A DNA stretch of 14,934 nucleotides from an uncultured Muribaculaceae bacterium (GTDB lineage: Bacteria > Bacteroidota > Bacteroidia > Bacteroidales > Muribaculaceae): positions 69,704 to 84,637 of the forward strand of contig CAJTQH010000002.1 in NCBI GenBank assembly GCA_910578305.1, written 5' to 3'. The translations under genes and the position numbers were made by a program. Below the pieces are notes generated by a model. The model did no database searches. It saw only the letters and a program-made list of their open reading frames with translations, and was not told the DNA's origin. How positions within the stretch are numbered: position 1 is the first letter of the stretch; each line of letters opens with the position of its first letter. Shown here one piece after another: positions 6,505-13,827 of the stretch.

Positions 6505-7524
6505 ATGCCTCTGAATCGTGCCACTCTCATCCGCATTTCCACCATTGACCGATGCCTGCAGAACCATTATCGCCGATGGACTATCAACGATCTTATCGAA
6601 GCTTGTACCGATGCGCTTGCCGAATACGAAGGGCGCATCAATCCGGTGAGCCGCCGTACATTTCAAAACGATCTGGCTCTTATGCGCAGCGACCGTCTTG
6701 GGTATAATGCACCGATCGTAGTACGCGAAAACAAATATTATGAATATGACGATCCGGATTACAGCATCACACATCTCCCTCTCAACGATGAAGGCCTCGA
6801 CGCTCTAAACTCGGCACTCGACATTTTGCGTCAGCTCCAGGGATTTCCTCAGTTGGCGTCGTCAATCGACACGATAAGCAAACTGAATGAACAGATTTCA
6901 CGCCACACCGGCACTATGGTTCCGGCTATGGACATGGAGCATGTAACCGGTTACAGAGGCGCTCAATTCATTGGAGCAATATATGATGCCGTGCGCAAAC
7001 AGCAGACAATCGTCATTGAATATCAATCGTTCAGAGCACGACGTCCGGAAGCATTAGTGGTATATCCGTATTTACTTAAAGAGTATCGCAACCGCTGGTT
7101 TCTCATTGGAGAGAAATCGACAAACCGTGCACCTCAGGTCAACATATTCGCTCTCGACCGAATCCATTCGGTATCACTTGACAAGGAACATCCATTCAAG
7201 AAATGTGTCAACTTCGACCCCGAACACTTCTTTGACGACACTATAGGCGTGACAAGGCAAATAAGCGATAAGGCGCGTAGGGTCGTAATCAGAATCGACA
7301 GGCAGCAAGCACCATACGTCGAATCAAAACCATTTCATAAATCACAGAAAGTAGAGCAACGTTTTCGCGACGGCAGCATACAGCTGTCGCTTAAAGTAGT
7401 AATCAACAACGAACTTGAGCGTCTGATACTCGGCTATGGAGGTCATGCCGAAGTTATAGCGCCCCCGGAGTTCCGCACACGTATCGCCGAAAGCGTCAGA
7501 ATAGCCGCCGAGCACTACAAGTAA
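6505..7524 (+). CDS. WYL-domain transcriptional regulator
   Basis: The 339-residue protein has the three-part layout of WYL regulators. Residues 1-75 form a helix-turn-helix region (RISTIDRCLQ, then a second helical segment with SRRTFQNDLALM, then a wing around NAPIVVRENKYYEY). Residues about 150-225 are the WYL domain: IVIEYQSFRAR, VVYPYLLKEYRNRWFLIG (the signature Trp198-Phe199-Leu200) and FALDRIHSV. Residues about 250-339 fit the C-terminal WCX extension. WYL proteins are DNA-binding regulators whose WYL domain is thought to sense nucleic acid or nucleotide ligands, and they often accompany defence or stress genes. The gene converges on prfH with only 27 nt between stops. It is the obvious candidate regulator for the divergent rtcB promoters, by neighbourhood alone. 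Confidence 0.88.
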   Translation: MPLNRATLIRISTIDRCLQNHYRRWTINDLIEACTDALAEYEGRINPVSRRTFQNDLALMRSDRLGYNAPIVVRENKYYEYDDPDYSITHLPLNDEGLDALNSALDILRQLQGFPQLASSIDTISKLNEQISRHTGTMVPAMDMEHVTGYRGAQFIGAIYDAVRKQQTIVIEYQSFRARRPEALVVYPYLLKEYRNRWFLIGEKSTNRAPQVNIFALDRIHSVSLDKEHPFKKCVNFDPEHFFDDTIGVTRQISDKARRVVIRIDRQQAPYVESKPFHKSQKVEQRFRDGSIQLSLKVVINNELERLILGYGGHAEVIAPPEFRTRIAESVRIAAEHYK

Positions 7525-7551
7525 ATTATATTGAGTCGGGGCACGAATATA

Positions 7552-8184
7552 TCACAACGGCCCTCTGAATTTTTTCACCGGATTGCCTCTTTCAAGTGAG
7601 TTGTGATTACTCCATTGTCGGGATTGCGACTCTGCCATGGCATCATCATTGTACCTGCGGAGCTTCAATATCAATCGCTCCCTCGCAAGTGCTCTGTTCT
7701 GCAATTGCGAACGTTCGTCCGAGCATTTCACTGATATCCCGGAAGGCGTATGCGTGGCTCTGACGGAAGTTTCTACTTTATTGACATTCTGCCCGCCTTT
7801 ACCTCCCGAACGGCAAGTCTCATACCTTATGTCACATTCTCTTATTTCAGGGAGTTCCACATCGTCGAAAAAGTTGACCCCCACAAACCAGTTTTTACGT
7901 TTGTGTGCAGGCCGATATGGATTATTGGTTGATACCCACAGTACAGTTCCTTGCCAATCTCCAATTACAGATTGCGCAACAGGATCATCAGAGAAGAGAG
8001 TAATAGACATATAACAGTCTTCAGTCTGATTATGAGGTTCGCAATCGGCAAGTTTCAGTGACGGGATTGCTTTAAGTATTTCACGCGCTACCAGAGTCAC
8101 AGTTCTCGCACACTCCACCGGGCCACGACCTGCTGTAATCTGGACGTATTGCCGGACTCGTTTACGCTCGTTCTGATTATTCAT
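7552..8184 (-). CDS. prfH: Peptide chain release factor homolog PrfH
   Basis: PrfH is a release-factor relative that lacks the codon-recognition part of RF1/RF2 and hydrolyses peptidyl-tRNA on damaged or stalled ribosomes. The 210-residue length fits. The catalytic domain is clear: CRSGGKGGQNVNKVETSVRATH, in which Gly130-Gly131-Gln132 is the GGQ motif, followed by the usual SGISVKCSDERSQLQNR segment and a basic C-terminal tail (NPVKKFRG). The start ATG at 8184 overlaps the TGA of the upstream rtcB (ATGA), so the two should be translated in a coupled way. PrfH coupled with a dedicated RtcB is established as a rescue-and-repair pair for ribosomes cut in the 16S decoding centre. No internal promoter was seen, so expression should follow the rtcB promoter at 9400-9436. 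Confidence 0.95.
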   Translation of the reverse strand: MNNQNERKRVRQYVQITAGRGPVECARTVTLVAREILKAIPSLKLADCEPHNQTEDCYMSITLFSDDPVAQSVIGDWQGTVLWVSTNNPYRPAHKRKNWFVGVNFFDDVELPEIRECDIRYETCRSGGKGGQNVNKVETSVRATHTPSGISVKCSDERSQLQNRALARERLILKLRRYNDDAMAESQSRQWSNHNSLERGNPVKKFRGPL

Positions 8185-9380
8185 TGTCCGTTATCTTTTA
8201 TGTTGAGTTTTGGTTTTATCACGGAGATTACCTCCACTGTCGGTCTTATAAGTTCAAGTATCTCATCTGATGGTTTATAAGCCATTGGAGATTCATCAAT
8301 TGTACCCTCGCACACAGACGTAGAGTATATTCCCGACATTGAATTTTTAAAATCACTCATAGCAATTTGCTTTCTGGCTTGTGTGCGACTCATTTGGCGG
8401 CCGGCTCCATGAGGTGCTGTATTGAGCCACTGTTCATTACCTCGACCTATACACACAGCGATACCATCACGCATATTAAACGGTATAGCCACTCTAAGGC
8501 CTTCGGAAGCATCAATCGCACCTTTACGCAACATCGGCCGTCCACCGGTCACGGATATATAATTATGAGTGGTAAAGATCGAATCAGTGCTTTTTGCCTT
8601 GCATATCTTTTTCAACACTGCGAAGATTCGGTCGCGAATTATGTGATGATTATACAGTGCGTAGGCCTGCGATATAATCATATCGGAAAGATATCCACGC
8701 ATAGCATCGCCACATAGATAACCTGCATATTTGGCTCGTTTGGGATTCTGGGCAATATTACGCCAATGGTTAGCCACCTTTACTCCGATATTTCTTGACC
8801 CGCAATGTATTGTAAGCCACCCTTCGCCGGTATCTTCATCCTCACCATATTCTATAAAGTGATTACCCTCGCCGAGAGTGCCGAGGCTTTTATAGAAAAT
8901 ACCTTCCTGCAATTTTACACGACGACAGAAATCGGAGATAAATCGTGTACCGATACGTGGAGCATCGTTGATAAGATCCGGAGCGGCCGAGCGCGCTTTC
9001 TGATACTGATTGTTGAGAAACCGGAACAAATCCTTTTCATTGAGAGAATTCCTTTTGCAAACCTCTGCACCGGTAGGGATGGCCTCGCGTATTCGCTGAT
9101 CAAGTAGCGGAAATTCACCCGGACTGACTGAACACGAAAGTCTGTGCATAGAAATTGTGCAGCCAATATCGCCACCCACATGATCAGGATTTACATAAAA
9201 CGCTATCGGATATGCCGTGCCAACGTTACAGGAACTTCCGGCATGCACGTCGGGCATCTGCACTATAGGCACACCGTCCATAGCCGGATGGTCGCAAAGT
9301 TGCGTTAGCCAGTCAAGTGCTGACTCCTCTATATTATCGGTGAAAATCTCAGCCGAAGTAGTATTTCCTCTTATAATCAT
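8181..9380 (-). CDS. rtcB: PrfH-associated RNA 3'-phosphate/5'-OH ligase RtcB (RtcB2 type)
   Basis: RtcB joins RNA 2',3'-cyclic or 3'-phosphate ends to 5'-OH ends through a GMP-histidine intermediate and needs Mn2+. The protein has 399 residues. Metal ligands appear at the expected places: Asp71 and Cys74 in GGDIGCTI, His174 in GTLGEGNHFIE, His192 in TIHCGSRNIG and His272 in THNYISV. The guanylylated histidine is His324 in APHGAGRQMSR. GGDIGCTI differs from the usual GVDIGCGM, one of several differences from the second rtcB in this window, and supports a separate subfamily. The gene is first in an operon with prfH (four-base overlap) and is divergent from the other rtcB across 157 bp carrying paired palindromes. 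The likely substrate, by PrfH linkage, is cleaved 16S rRNA. Confidence 0.94.
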   Translation of the reverse strand: MIIRGNTTSAEIFTDNIEESALDWLTQLCDHPAMDGVPIVQMPDVHAGSSCNVGTAYPIAFYVNPDHVGGDIGCTISMHRLSCSVSPGEFPLLDQRIREAIPTGAEVCKRNSLNEKDLFRFLNNQYQKARSAAPDLINDAPRIGTRFISDFCRRVKLQEGIFYKSLGTLGEGNHFIEYGEDEDTGEGWLTIHCGSRNIGVKVANHWRNIAQNPKRAKYAGYLCGDAMRGYLSDMIISQAYALYNHHIIRDRIFAVLKKICKAKSTDSIFTTHNYISVTGGRPMLRKGAIDASEGLRVAIPFNMRDGIAVCIGRGNEQWLNTAPHGAGRQMSRTQARKQIAMSDFKNSMSGIYSTSVCEGTIDESPMAYKPSDEILELIRPTVEVISVIKPKLNIKDNGQ

Positions 9381-9399
9381 ATTGTTAATCGTTTTCGTG

Positions 9400-9436
9400 C
9401 AAAGTTGACACCATGGTGCGCAATATATTTGCGCAC
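9400..9436 (-). promoter_or_regulatory. Leftward rtcB-prfH promoter with operator 1
   Basis: On the minus strand a -7 box CAACTTTG (plus 9400-9407, one mismatch to TAnnTTTG) puts the start near 9393, about 13 nt before the ATG at 9380. No TTTG lies at -33. A palindrome GTGCGCAA-TATAT-TTGCGCAC (9416-9436) occupies that place, with eight bases between its edge and the -7 box. Its position fits either a repressor blocking RNA polymerase or an activator replacing the -33 contact. Confidence 0.65.
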
Positions 9437-9472
9437 AGATGAAATTATATAAAATTCATAGAATATTTTTAA

Positions 9473-9509
9473 GTGCGCAGAATAATTGCGCATTAGAGGT
9501 ATTCCTTTG
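9473..9509 (+). promoter_or_regulatory. Rightward rtcB promoter with operator 2
   Basis: A second palindrome, GTGCGCAG-AATAA-TTGCGCAT (9473-9493), matches operator 1 in both arms apart from one inner and one outer base and has the same five-base spacer. Eight bases further is TTCCTTTG (9502-9509), an imperfect -7 box, giving a start near 9516 and a leader of about 22 nt before the ATG at 9538. No TTTG is found at -33. The two operator centres are 57 bp apart. Confidence 0.6.
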
Positions 9510-9537
9510 CAGAAAAATTAATCAATAACTTGAAATC

Positions 9538-10791
9538 ATGAAGACAATAGAAGGATATGACGTGAAGATATTCACAGACAACATCGACGAAAATGCCTTG
9601 GAGCAGATTAAGCAACTACTTTCAATCGACGTGTTTTCCGACAAGAAGATACGTATCATGCCCGACGTTCACGCCGGTGCAGGCTGCGTCATCGGATTCA
9701 CAGGCGACCTCGGTGACAAGGTTATTCCCAATATTGTAGGAGTCGATATAGGTTGTGGTATGCGCATACTCAATCTTGGAAAACTCTCCGAGATTGACTA
9801 TCATGGCTTCCATGAGCATATCTGTGAAAACGTGCCGTCGGGTATGTGGGTGCGCGACGATAGACATGGCTTCAAGCCTCTTGTCAACGAGGAAATGGAC
9901 ATATATCGCGAAGCGAAACAACTTGTCACAGACCTTTATTGTTATAGAGAGATTAAAGACTCCGGGCGCATCAACAAGTCCATCGGTTCGCTTGGCGGTG
10001 GCAACCACTTCATCGAACTCGACAAAGACGACGAGGGAAATGTATATCTCGTCATTCACACAGGTTCACGCAACCTTGGCAAGCAGGTGGCCGACATCTA
10101 TCAGGCCAAAGCCGTAAAGCATCTTACCGATGGTGCCGACGAGTTTGAGGAAACAATCAAACGAACCATTGAGGAATACAAAGCAGCCGGACGCCGATCA
10201 GAATTGCAGTGTGTCATCAAGAAAATGCGAAAAGAATATCACATGAAAGAACCGTCACTACCTGCAACACTCTGCTATGTCGAGGGCGAAGATCGAGAGC
10301 GATACCTGCATGATATGCGCCTATGCCAGCGTTGGGCAGTGCTCAACCGTAAACTCATATCACTCTTGCTTATGCGCTTCTTTCCGGAAGTGGAGGTGAA
10401 AGATGAATTTGAATCCATCCATAACTACATCAGCGACGACAACATTATACGCAAAGGAGCAATTTCAGCTGCCGCAACTGAGCGATGTATCATACCATTA
10501 AATATGCGCGACGGTTCTATTCTTTGTACAGGCAAAGGCAATTCCGACTGGAACTGTTCAGCGCCACACGGTGCAGGACGAGTACTGAGCCGTACACAGG
10601 CTTATGAAAAAATCAAGATGGAGGACTTCGAGGCTTCGATGAGAGACATATACTCCGAATCAGTAACAGAGTCTACCCGTGATGAATCGCCGATGGTCTA
10701 TAAACCATCCTCAGAAATAATAGCCAACATCAGTGACACCGTAACCATCGACACAATCATTCGCCCGATCTTCAACTTCAAAGCCCAATAA
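9538..10791 (+). CDS. rtcB: RNA ligase RtcB, canonical-type paralog
   Basis: A 417-residue RtcB clearly different from the PrfH-linked one. Metal and catalytic residues are all in place: Asp70 and Cys73 in GVDIGCGM, His157 in GSLGGGNHFIE, His174 in VIHTGSRNLG, His295 in IHNYISDDN, and the GMP-accepting His344 in APHGAGRVLSR. Compared with the other protein it has a longer, highly charged helical region at about 195-245 (EEYKAAGRRSEL, KKMRKEYHMKEPS) that may shape RNA binding. It should seal RNA with 3'-phosphate and 5'-OH ends, such as tRNA halves; whether it shares the rRNA substrate is unknown. It is divergent from rtcB-prfH, under the matching operator 2. The GNAT gene follows after 65 nt with its own -7 box. 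Confidence 0.94.
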   Translation: MKTIEGYDVKIFTDNIDENALEQIKQLLSIDVFSDKKIRIMPDVHAGAGCVIGFTGDLGDKVIPNIVGVDIGCGMRILNLGKLSEIDYHGFHEHICENVPSGMWVRDDRHGFKPLVNEEMDIYREAKQLVTDLYCYREIKDSGRINKSIGSLGGGNHFIELDKDDEGNVYLVIHTGSRNLGKQVADIYQAKAVKHLTDGADEFEETIKRTIEEYKAAGRRSELQCVIKKMRKEYHMKEPSLPATLCYVEGEDRERYLHDMRLCQRWAVLNRKLISLLLMRFFPEVEVKDEFESIHNYISDDNIIRKGAISAAATERCIIPLNMRDGSILCTGKGNSDWNCSAPHGAGRVLSRTQAYEKIKMEDFEASMRDIYSESVTESTRDESPMVYKPSSEIIANISDTVTIDTIIRPIFNFKAQ

Positions 10792-10818
10792 TTTTCGCAA
10801 AAATAGGCGCAATATCAC

Positions 10819-10826
10819 TATATTTG
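10819..10826 (+). promoter_or_regulatory. -7 box upstream of the GNAT gene
   Basis: TATATTTG is a perfect TAnnTTTG, 30 nt ahead of the ATG at 10857. No good TTTG -33 box is seen; upstream lies TTCGCAA-aaat-AGGCGCA (10794-10811), a poor relative of the rtcB operators. The acetyltransferase and nitroreductase genes are likely transcribed from here. Confidence 0.5.
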
Positions 10827-10856
10827 TAATGTACAAACTTAAAACATCAGTCGTAT

Positions 10857-11384
10857 ATGACTTTTATTGAAACTGACAGATTGGTTTTACGGGAGTGGAG
10901 AAATGATGACCGTAGAACATTTGCAGAAATGAATGCCAATGAGAATGTGATGAAGTACTTTCCGGCATGTCTTGATGCCAGAGAGACGGATATGATGGTA
11001 AGCCGCATTATGGCTGAGTTTGAAGAGTTCGGAGTAGGTCTGTTTGCTTTGGAACTCAAAGAGACTCGTGAATTCATAGGCTTTGTCGGGTTTCATCGAT
11101 TTGATTTTGAAGCACCATTTTCTCCCGGATGGGAAATCGGATGGAGAATATCCGACCGTTTCTGGCATAAAGGATATGCTACCGAAGCTGCAACAGCATG
11201 TTTCGATTATGCCCGCAAGCATGATCTATTCGATCGGGTATATTCTTTTACTGCTGTCCCAAACATTCCCTCCGAAAATGTAATGAAGAGAATAGGCATG
11301 AATTATACCGGAAAATTCCGGCATCCGGCATTGCCCGACGGTCATTGGCTGAAAGAACATTTGCTATACAGCATCGATCTATAA
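10857..11384 (+). CDS. GNAT-family N-acetyltransferase (RimJ/RimL-like)
   Basis: A 175-residue protein with the order of GNAT motifs: the start IETDRLVLREWRNDD, a helical segment with NENVMKYFP, the central strand EFIGFVGFHRF, then GWRISDRFWHKGYATEAATACFDYA, which carries the acetyl-CoA-binding turn (HKGYAT) and helix, then the strand VYSFTAVPNIPSENVMKRIGM. This is the arrangement of ribosomal-protein-type (RimJ/L) and small-molecule acetyltransferases. The substrate cannot be told. The nitroreductase follows after 13 nt, so the pair is co-transcribed. Placement beside the ribosome-repair genes makes a ribosome-linked substrate imaginable, but nothing in the sequence proves it. Confidence 0.88.
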   Translation: MTFIETDRLVLREWRNDDRRTFAEMNANENVMKYFPACLDARETDMMVSRIMAEFEEFGVGLFALELKETREFIGFVGFHRFDFEAPFSPGWEIGWRISDRFWHKGYATEAATACFDYARKHDLFDRVYSFTAVPNIPSENVMKRIGMNYTGKFRHPALPDGHWLKEHLLYSIDL

Positions 11385-11397
11385 TCATTAATACAAC

Positions 11398-12213
11398 ATG
11401 AATATTATCAAGGCCATAATAGAGCGACGATCTGTAAGGAGTTTCAACGGCGAATGCCTCACGCCCGATCAGACAGATATTCTACAGAAAGCAATTGACG
11501 ACTCATCAAGTCCGTTTGGCGGCAATGTCAGTATCCGTCTCAGACATTTCGGGTCAAAAGGAGAATATCGCCCAAGCACATACGGGGTGATACGTGGAGC
11601 CTGCGACTATTTCCTTATCGCCATGGGGCCTGACGACCATTCGGCTCTCTCGGCAGGCTTCCGCTTTGAACAAGTGGTGCTGAAAGCATGGAGACTCGGT
11701 CTTGGCACATGCTGGATAGCTGCCACATTCAAAGGATCAGACTTTGACCGAGCGGAAATCTGGCCATCAGGTGAGAGTCTGAAAATAATCTCACCGGTAG
11801 GGGTAGCATCCAAACAGAGTTTGATTGAAAAAGTGACACGTATGACTCTTGGCAGCAAACGGCGTAAACCATTCGACCAATTGTTCTTTTCCGACGACTT
11901 CACTCATCCGCTTGACCGGAATAATACTTTTGCCCGTTCACTCGACATGCTACGGCTCGCACCATCGTCAACCAATTCGCAACCATGGCGCGCTGTTGTG
12001 ACCAACGACAAAGTGCGATTCTATTATATACCTAAGAGCAAACTTTCAATACTCGACTGCGGTATAGGTCTGTGCCACTTTCATGAATGCGAAAAACATC
12101 TTGGCCACAACGGCATTTTTGTAGACGAAGCCGCCGTAGATAATGCACCGTCAAGATGGAAATACCTCATTACCTATCGACGGGAGGTATATCTCGACTC
12201 CACAAGGCCATAA
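11398..12213 (+). CDS. Nitroreductase-family protein
   Basis: A 271-residue FMN-dependent nitroreductase-like protein. It begins with the family hallmark ERRSVRSFNGECLTPDQ, where the basic residues bind flavin phosphate. The middle GFRFEQVVLKAWRLGLGTCWIAATF and the late segment LRLAPSSTNSQPWRAVV are family features; the whole resembles the single-chain, TM1586-type subgroup in which both halves of the fold sit on one chain. Likely an NAD(P)H-dependent reductase of quinones, nitro-compounds or an unknown substrate. It follows the GNAT gene by 13 nt. Its last 40 bases overlap, tail to tail, the end of the MmcQ/YjbR-like gene on the other strand, so no terminator separates them. Confidence 0.85.
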   Translation: MNIIKAIIERRSVRSFNGECLTPDQTDILQKAIDDSSSPFGGNVSIRLRHFGSKGEYRPSTYGVIRGACDYFLIAMGPDDHSALSAGFRFEQVVLKAWRLGLGTCWIAATFKGSDFDRAEIWPSGESLKIISPVGVASKQSLIEKVTRMTLGSKRRKPFDQLFFSDDFTHPLDRNNTFARSLDMLRLAPSSTNSQPWRAVVTNDKVRFYYIPKSKLSILDCGIGLCHFHECEKHLGHNGIFVDEAAVDNAPSRWKYLITYRREVYLDSTRP

Positions 12214-12524
12214 GCACGGACTACCAAAGCCAGGATCTCCTTCCACGACACATCTCCATCCAAATCGATCTGCATCCAGTATTTCAGACTTGGGTTCAAG
12301 GGTCTTCCTACAGAAGCACAACGGCTCTGCATGTCAGAGATCTCATCTTCCGTGGATCTGACTGTGACATACCTAAAATCGTCTATATCTATCATACAAA
12401 ACATGTGGCCGCACACATAGAACACCAATACAGATTCGTAGCGTCTTGCGAACTTTCCAAATGGCATCTTCTCGGTAACATCGCCAAGCGACAGACAGAA
12501 CCGACGGAAATCCTCAATATTCAT
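12174..12524 (-). CDS. MmcQ/YjbR-family protein
   Basis: A 116-residue cytoplasmic protein with family features: the start MNIEDFRRFCLSLGDVTEKMPFG, the strand segment VFYVCGHMFCMIDID, and the end ALVVRAYGLVESRYTSRR, matching the usual final helix of these small, CyaY-like alpha/beta proteins. Members are thought to bind DNA or act as stress-linked adaptors; the function is poorly known. Its ATG overlaps the stop of the metallopeptidase gene (ATGA), so the two are coupled. Its 3' end overlaps the nitroreductase by 40 bp. Confidence 0.85.
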   Translation of the reverse strand: MNIEDFRRFCLSLGDVTEKMPFGKFARRYESVLVFYVCGHMFCMIDIDDFRYVTVRSTEDEISDMQSRCASVGRPLNPSLKYWMQIDLDGDVSWKEILALVVRAYGLVESRYTSRR

Positions 12525-13675
12525 CGGTACCTCCTTTCTATATCCGCATCAAGCATGGAACTCATCAGAGCCAGATCACTCTTTACCTCTCCCTGCAGCA
12601 GATAGCTGTCTTTACGGGCATACAGATCATCATATATTCCGACTGCTTTAGCCCTATTCTGCTCACCTATCAGTGCCATGGCACACAAAATGCGTTCCTT
12701 TGACGACATAACCGAGCGATAATCATCGATATACTTCTTCAGGTCCTTGTCATACAAACTTTTCGCACCGGATACATCGCCGGTAATAAGCCGTAAGAAT
12801 ACAAGTTCGCAAGCTATTTCATAGGCAAACAAGCGCATCATCTCACTGCGATGCTCATACAACGACTCAAATCCACGCAATGCCTCATCGTATTTCATCT
12901 CATCGACCAGCCTTGACATAGCCATTACTGGAATACTAAGTTCCAAGCTGTTGCCATAATCAAAATCATCCGCAACAACAAACCACTCCGCAGGCATATC
13001 CTTTGGTCTAACACCATTTTGAATCATTGCATTGACCCTTAGTTGTGTCACAATTCCGCGCTTACTTGCCTCGCTGCGACGCAACAACAAAGCATTATAA
13101 CCATCATTACCCACGTTACCGACATTCATAGGCACACCATTCATCAATATAATAATCACGTCGGTAAAAAGAAATATAACTACAAACTCATACAGAAATG
13201 CTCCGCCATCAATCCATAGCAACGGCATGAAAGCAAACAGTATTAGCACATTGGCTATCACTCCACCGCTATTGTACAACACCACAGGTATACGCTTCAG
13301 AGGTCTGTCGGGTGGCATCAACAAACATTGTCCGCCTGTGCCAGACACAGCAAACCGCTTCAGCCTATAACGCCCATCAGCCTTAATGATCGTGAACCTG
13401 AATATTCTGAATGACACAAATTTATATCCCGAGAGCAATCCGCCTGCAAGATGTCCGGTTTCATGCGCCAATACAAGTACCGGAAGCGATATGGCAAAAA
13501 ACACTATTCCTCCTAAAGACGACAACGACAGCATAAAAAGATCGACTGAGCAAAGCTTTTCAAAAAACACCGTCAGAGTAAGATCCGTAAACATTACAAT
13601 AAAAGCACATGCCACAATCATTCCGGCCGATATTCCTATAAGCAGACCCAACAGACATTTCACTATTGTCTTCAT
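12521..13675 (-). CDS. Membrane protein with M50-like zinc metallopeptidase motif
   Basis: From the ATG at 13675 the protein has 384 residues. Upstream in-frame ATGs at 13684 and 13705 are less likely because the -7 box at 13693-13700 predicts a transcript starting near 13686. A first span (residues about 2-30) and a second ending in LPVLVLAHETGHLAGG carry the zinc motif HETGH (His71, Glu72, His75). After a loop come two more spans and NGVPMNVGNVGNDGYN, where Asp191-Gly192 matches the third metal-ligand motif of site-2/M50 proteases. The C-terminal about 150 residues are helical and soluble, with repeat-like pairs (MKYDEALRGFESLYE, SGAKSLYDKDLKKY, NRAKAVGIYDDLYA) reminiscent of TPR motifs. 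An intramembrane protease or an M50-like sorting factor is likely; the substrate is unknown. Confidence 0.75.
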   Translation of the reverse strand: MKTIVKCLLGLLIGISAGMIVACAFIVMFTDLTLTVFFEKLCSVDLFMLSLSSLGGIVFFAISLPVLVLAHETGHLAGGLLSGYKFVSFRIFRFTIIKADGRYRLKRFAVSGTGGQCLLMPPDRPLKRIPVVLYNSGGVIANVLILFAFMPLLWIDGGAFLYEFVVIFLFTDVIIILMNGVPMNVGNVGNDGYNALLLRRSEASKRGIVTQLRVNAMIQNGVRPKDMPAEWFVVADDFDYGNSLELSIPVMAMSRLVDEMKYDEALRGFESLYEHRSEMMRLFAYEIACELVFLRLITGDVSGAKSLYDKDLKKYIDDYRSVMSSKERILCAMALIGEQNRAKAVGIYDDLYARKDSYLLQGEVKSDLALMSSMLDADIERRYR

Positions 13676-13692
13676 TCTATCCATAAGCACCG

Positions 13693-13700
13693 CAAAGGTA
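13693..13700 (-). promoter_or_regulatory. -7 box of the metallopeptidase-MmcQ operon
   Basis: TACCTTTG on the minus strand (plus-strand CAAAGGTA) is a perfect TAnnTTTG. It predicts a start about seven bases downstream, near 13686, which rules against the ATG at 13705 and leaves about ten bases of leader before the ATG at 13675. No clear TTTG at -33. Confidence 0.55.
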
Positions 13701-13753
13701 CGCATTTCGCCTTTTTCAACCTAAAAAACAGATGTAAACAAGCTATTTCATGT

Positions 13754-13784
13754 ATTGGGGTTCGGGATTTTTTCGCTACTTTTG
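13754..13784 (+). promoter_or_regulatory. Bacteroidota promoter of the DEAD-box helicase gene
   Basis: A -33-like ATTG (13754-13757) lies 19 nt before a perfect -7 box TACTTTTG (13777-13784). The start near 13791 leaves a leader of about 37 nt, long enough for cold-type or structural control, though no hairpin is evident. The promoter is divergent from that of the metallopeptidase operon. Confidence 0.65.
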
Positions 13785-13827
13785 CACCAAGAAAAAGATT
13801 AGTACTATATTTTTGAGAATCCGACCG

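Noticed and set aside
9754..9769. Palindrome GTATGCGCATAC inside the second rtcB
   Set aside because: Shares only the TGCGCA core with the operators and encodes conserved residues (G-M-R-I-L); single TGCGCA hexamers also occur in several other coding regions here.
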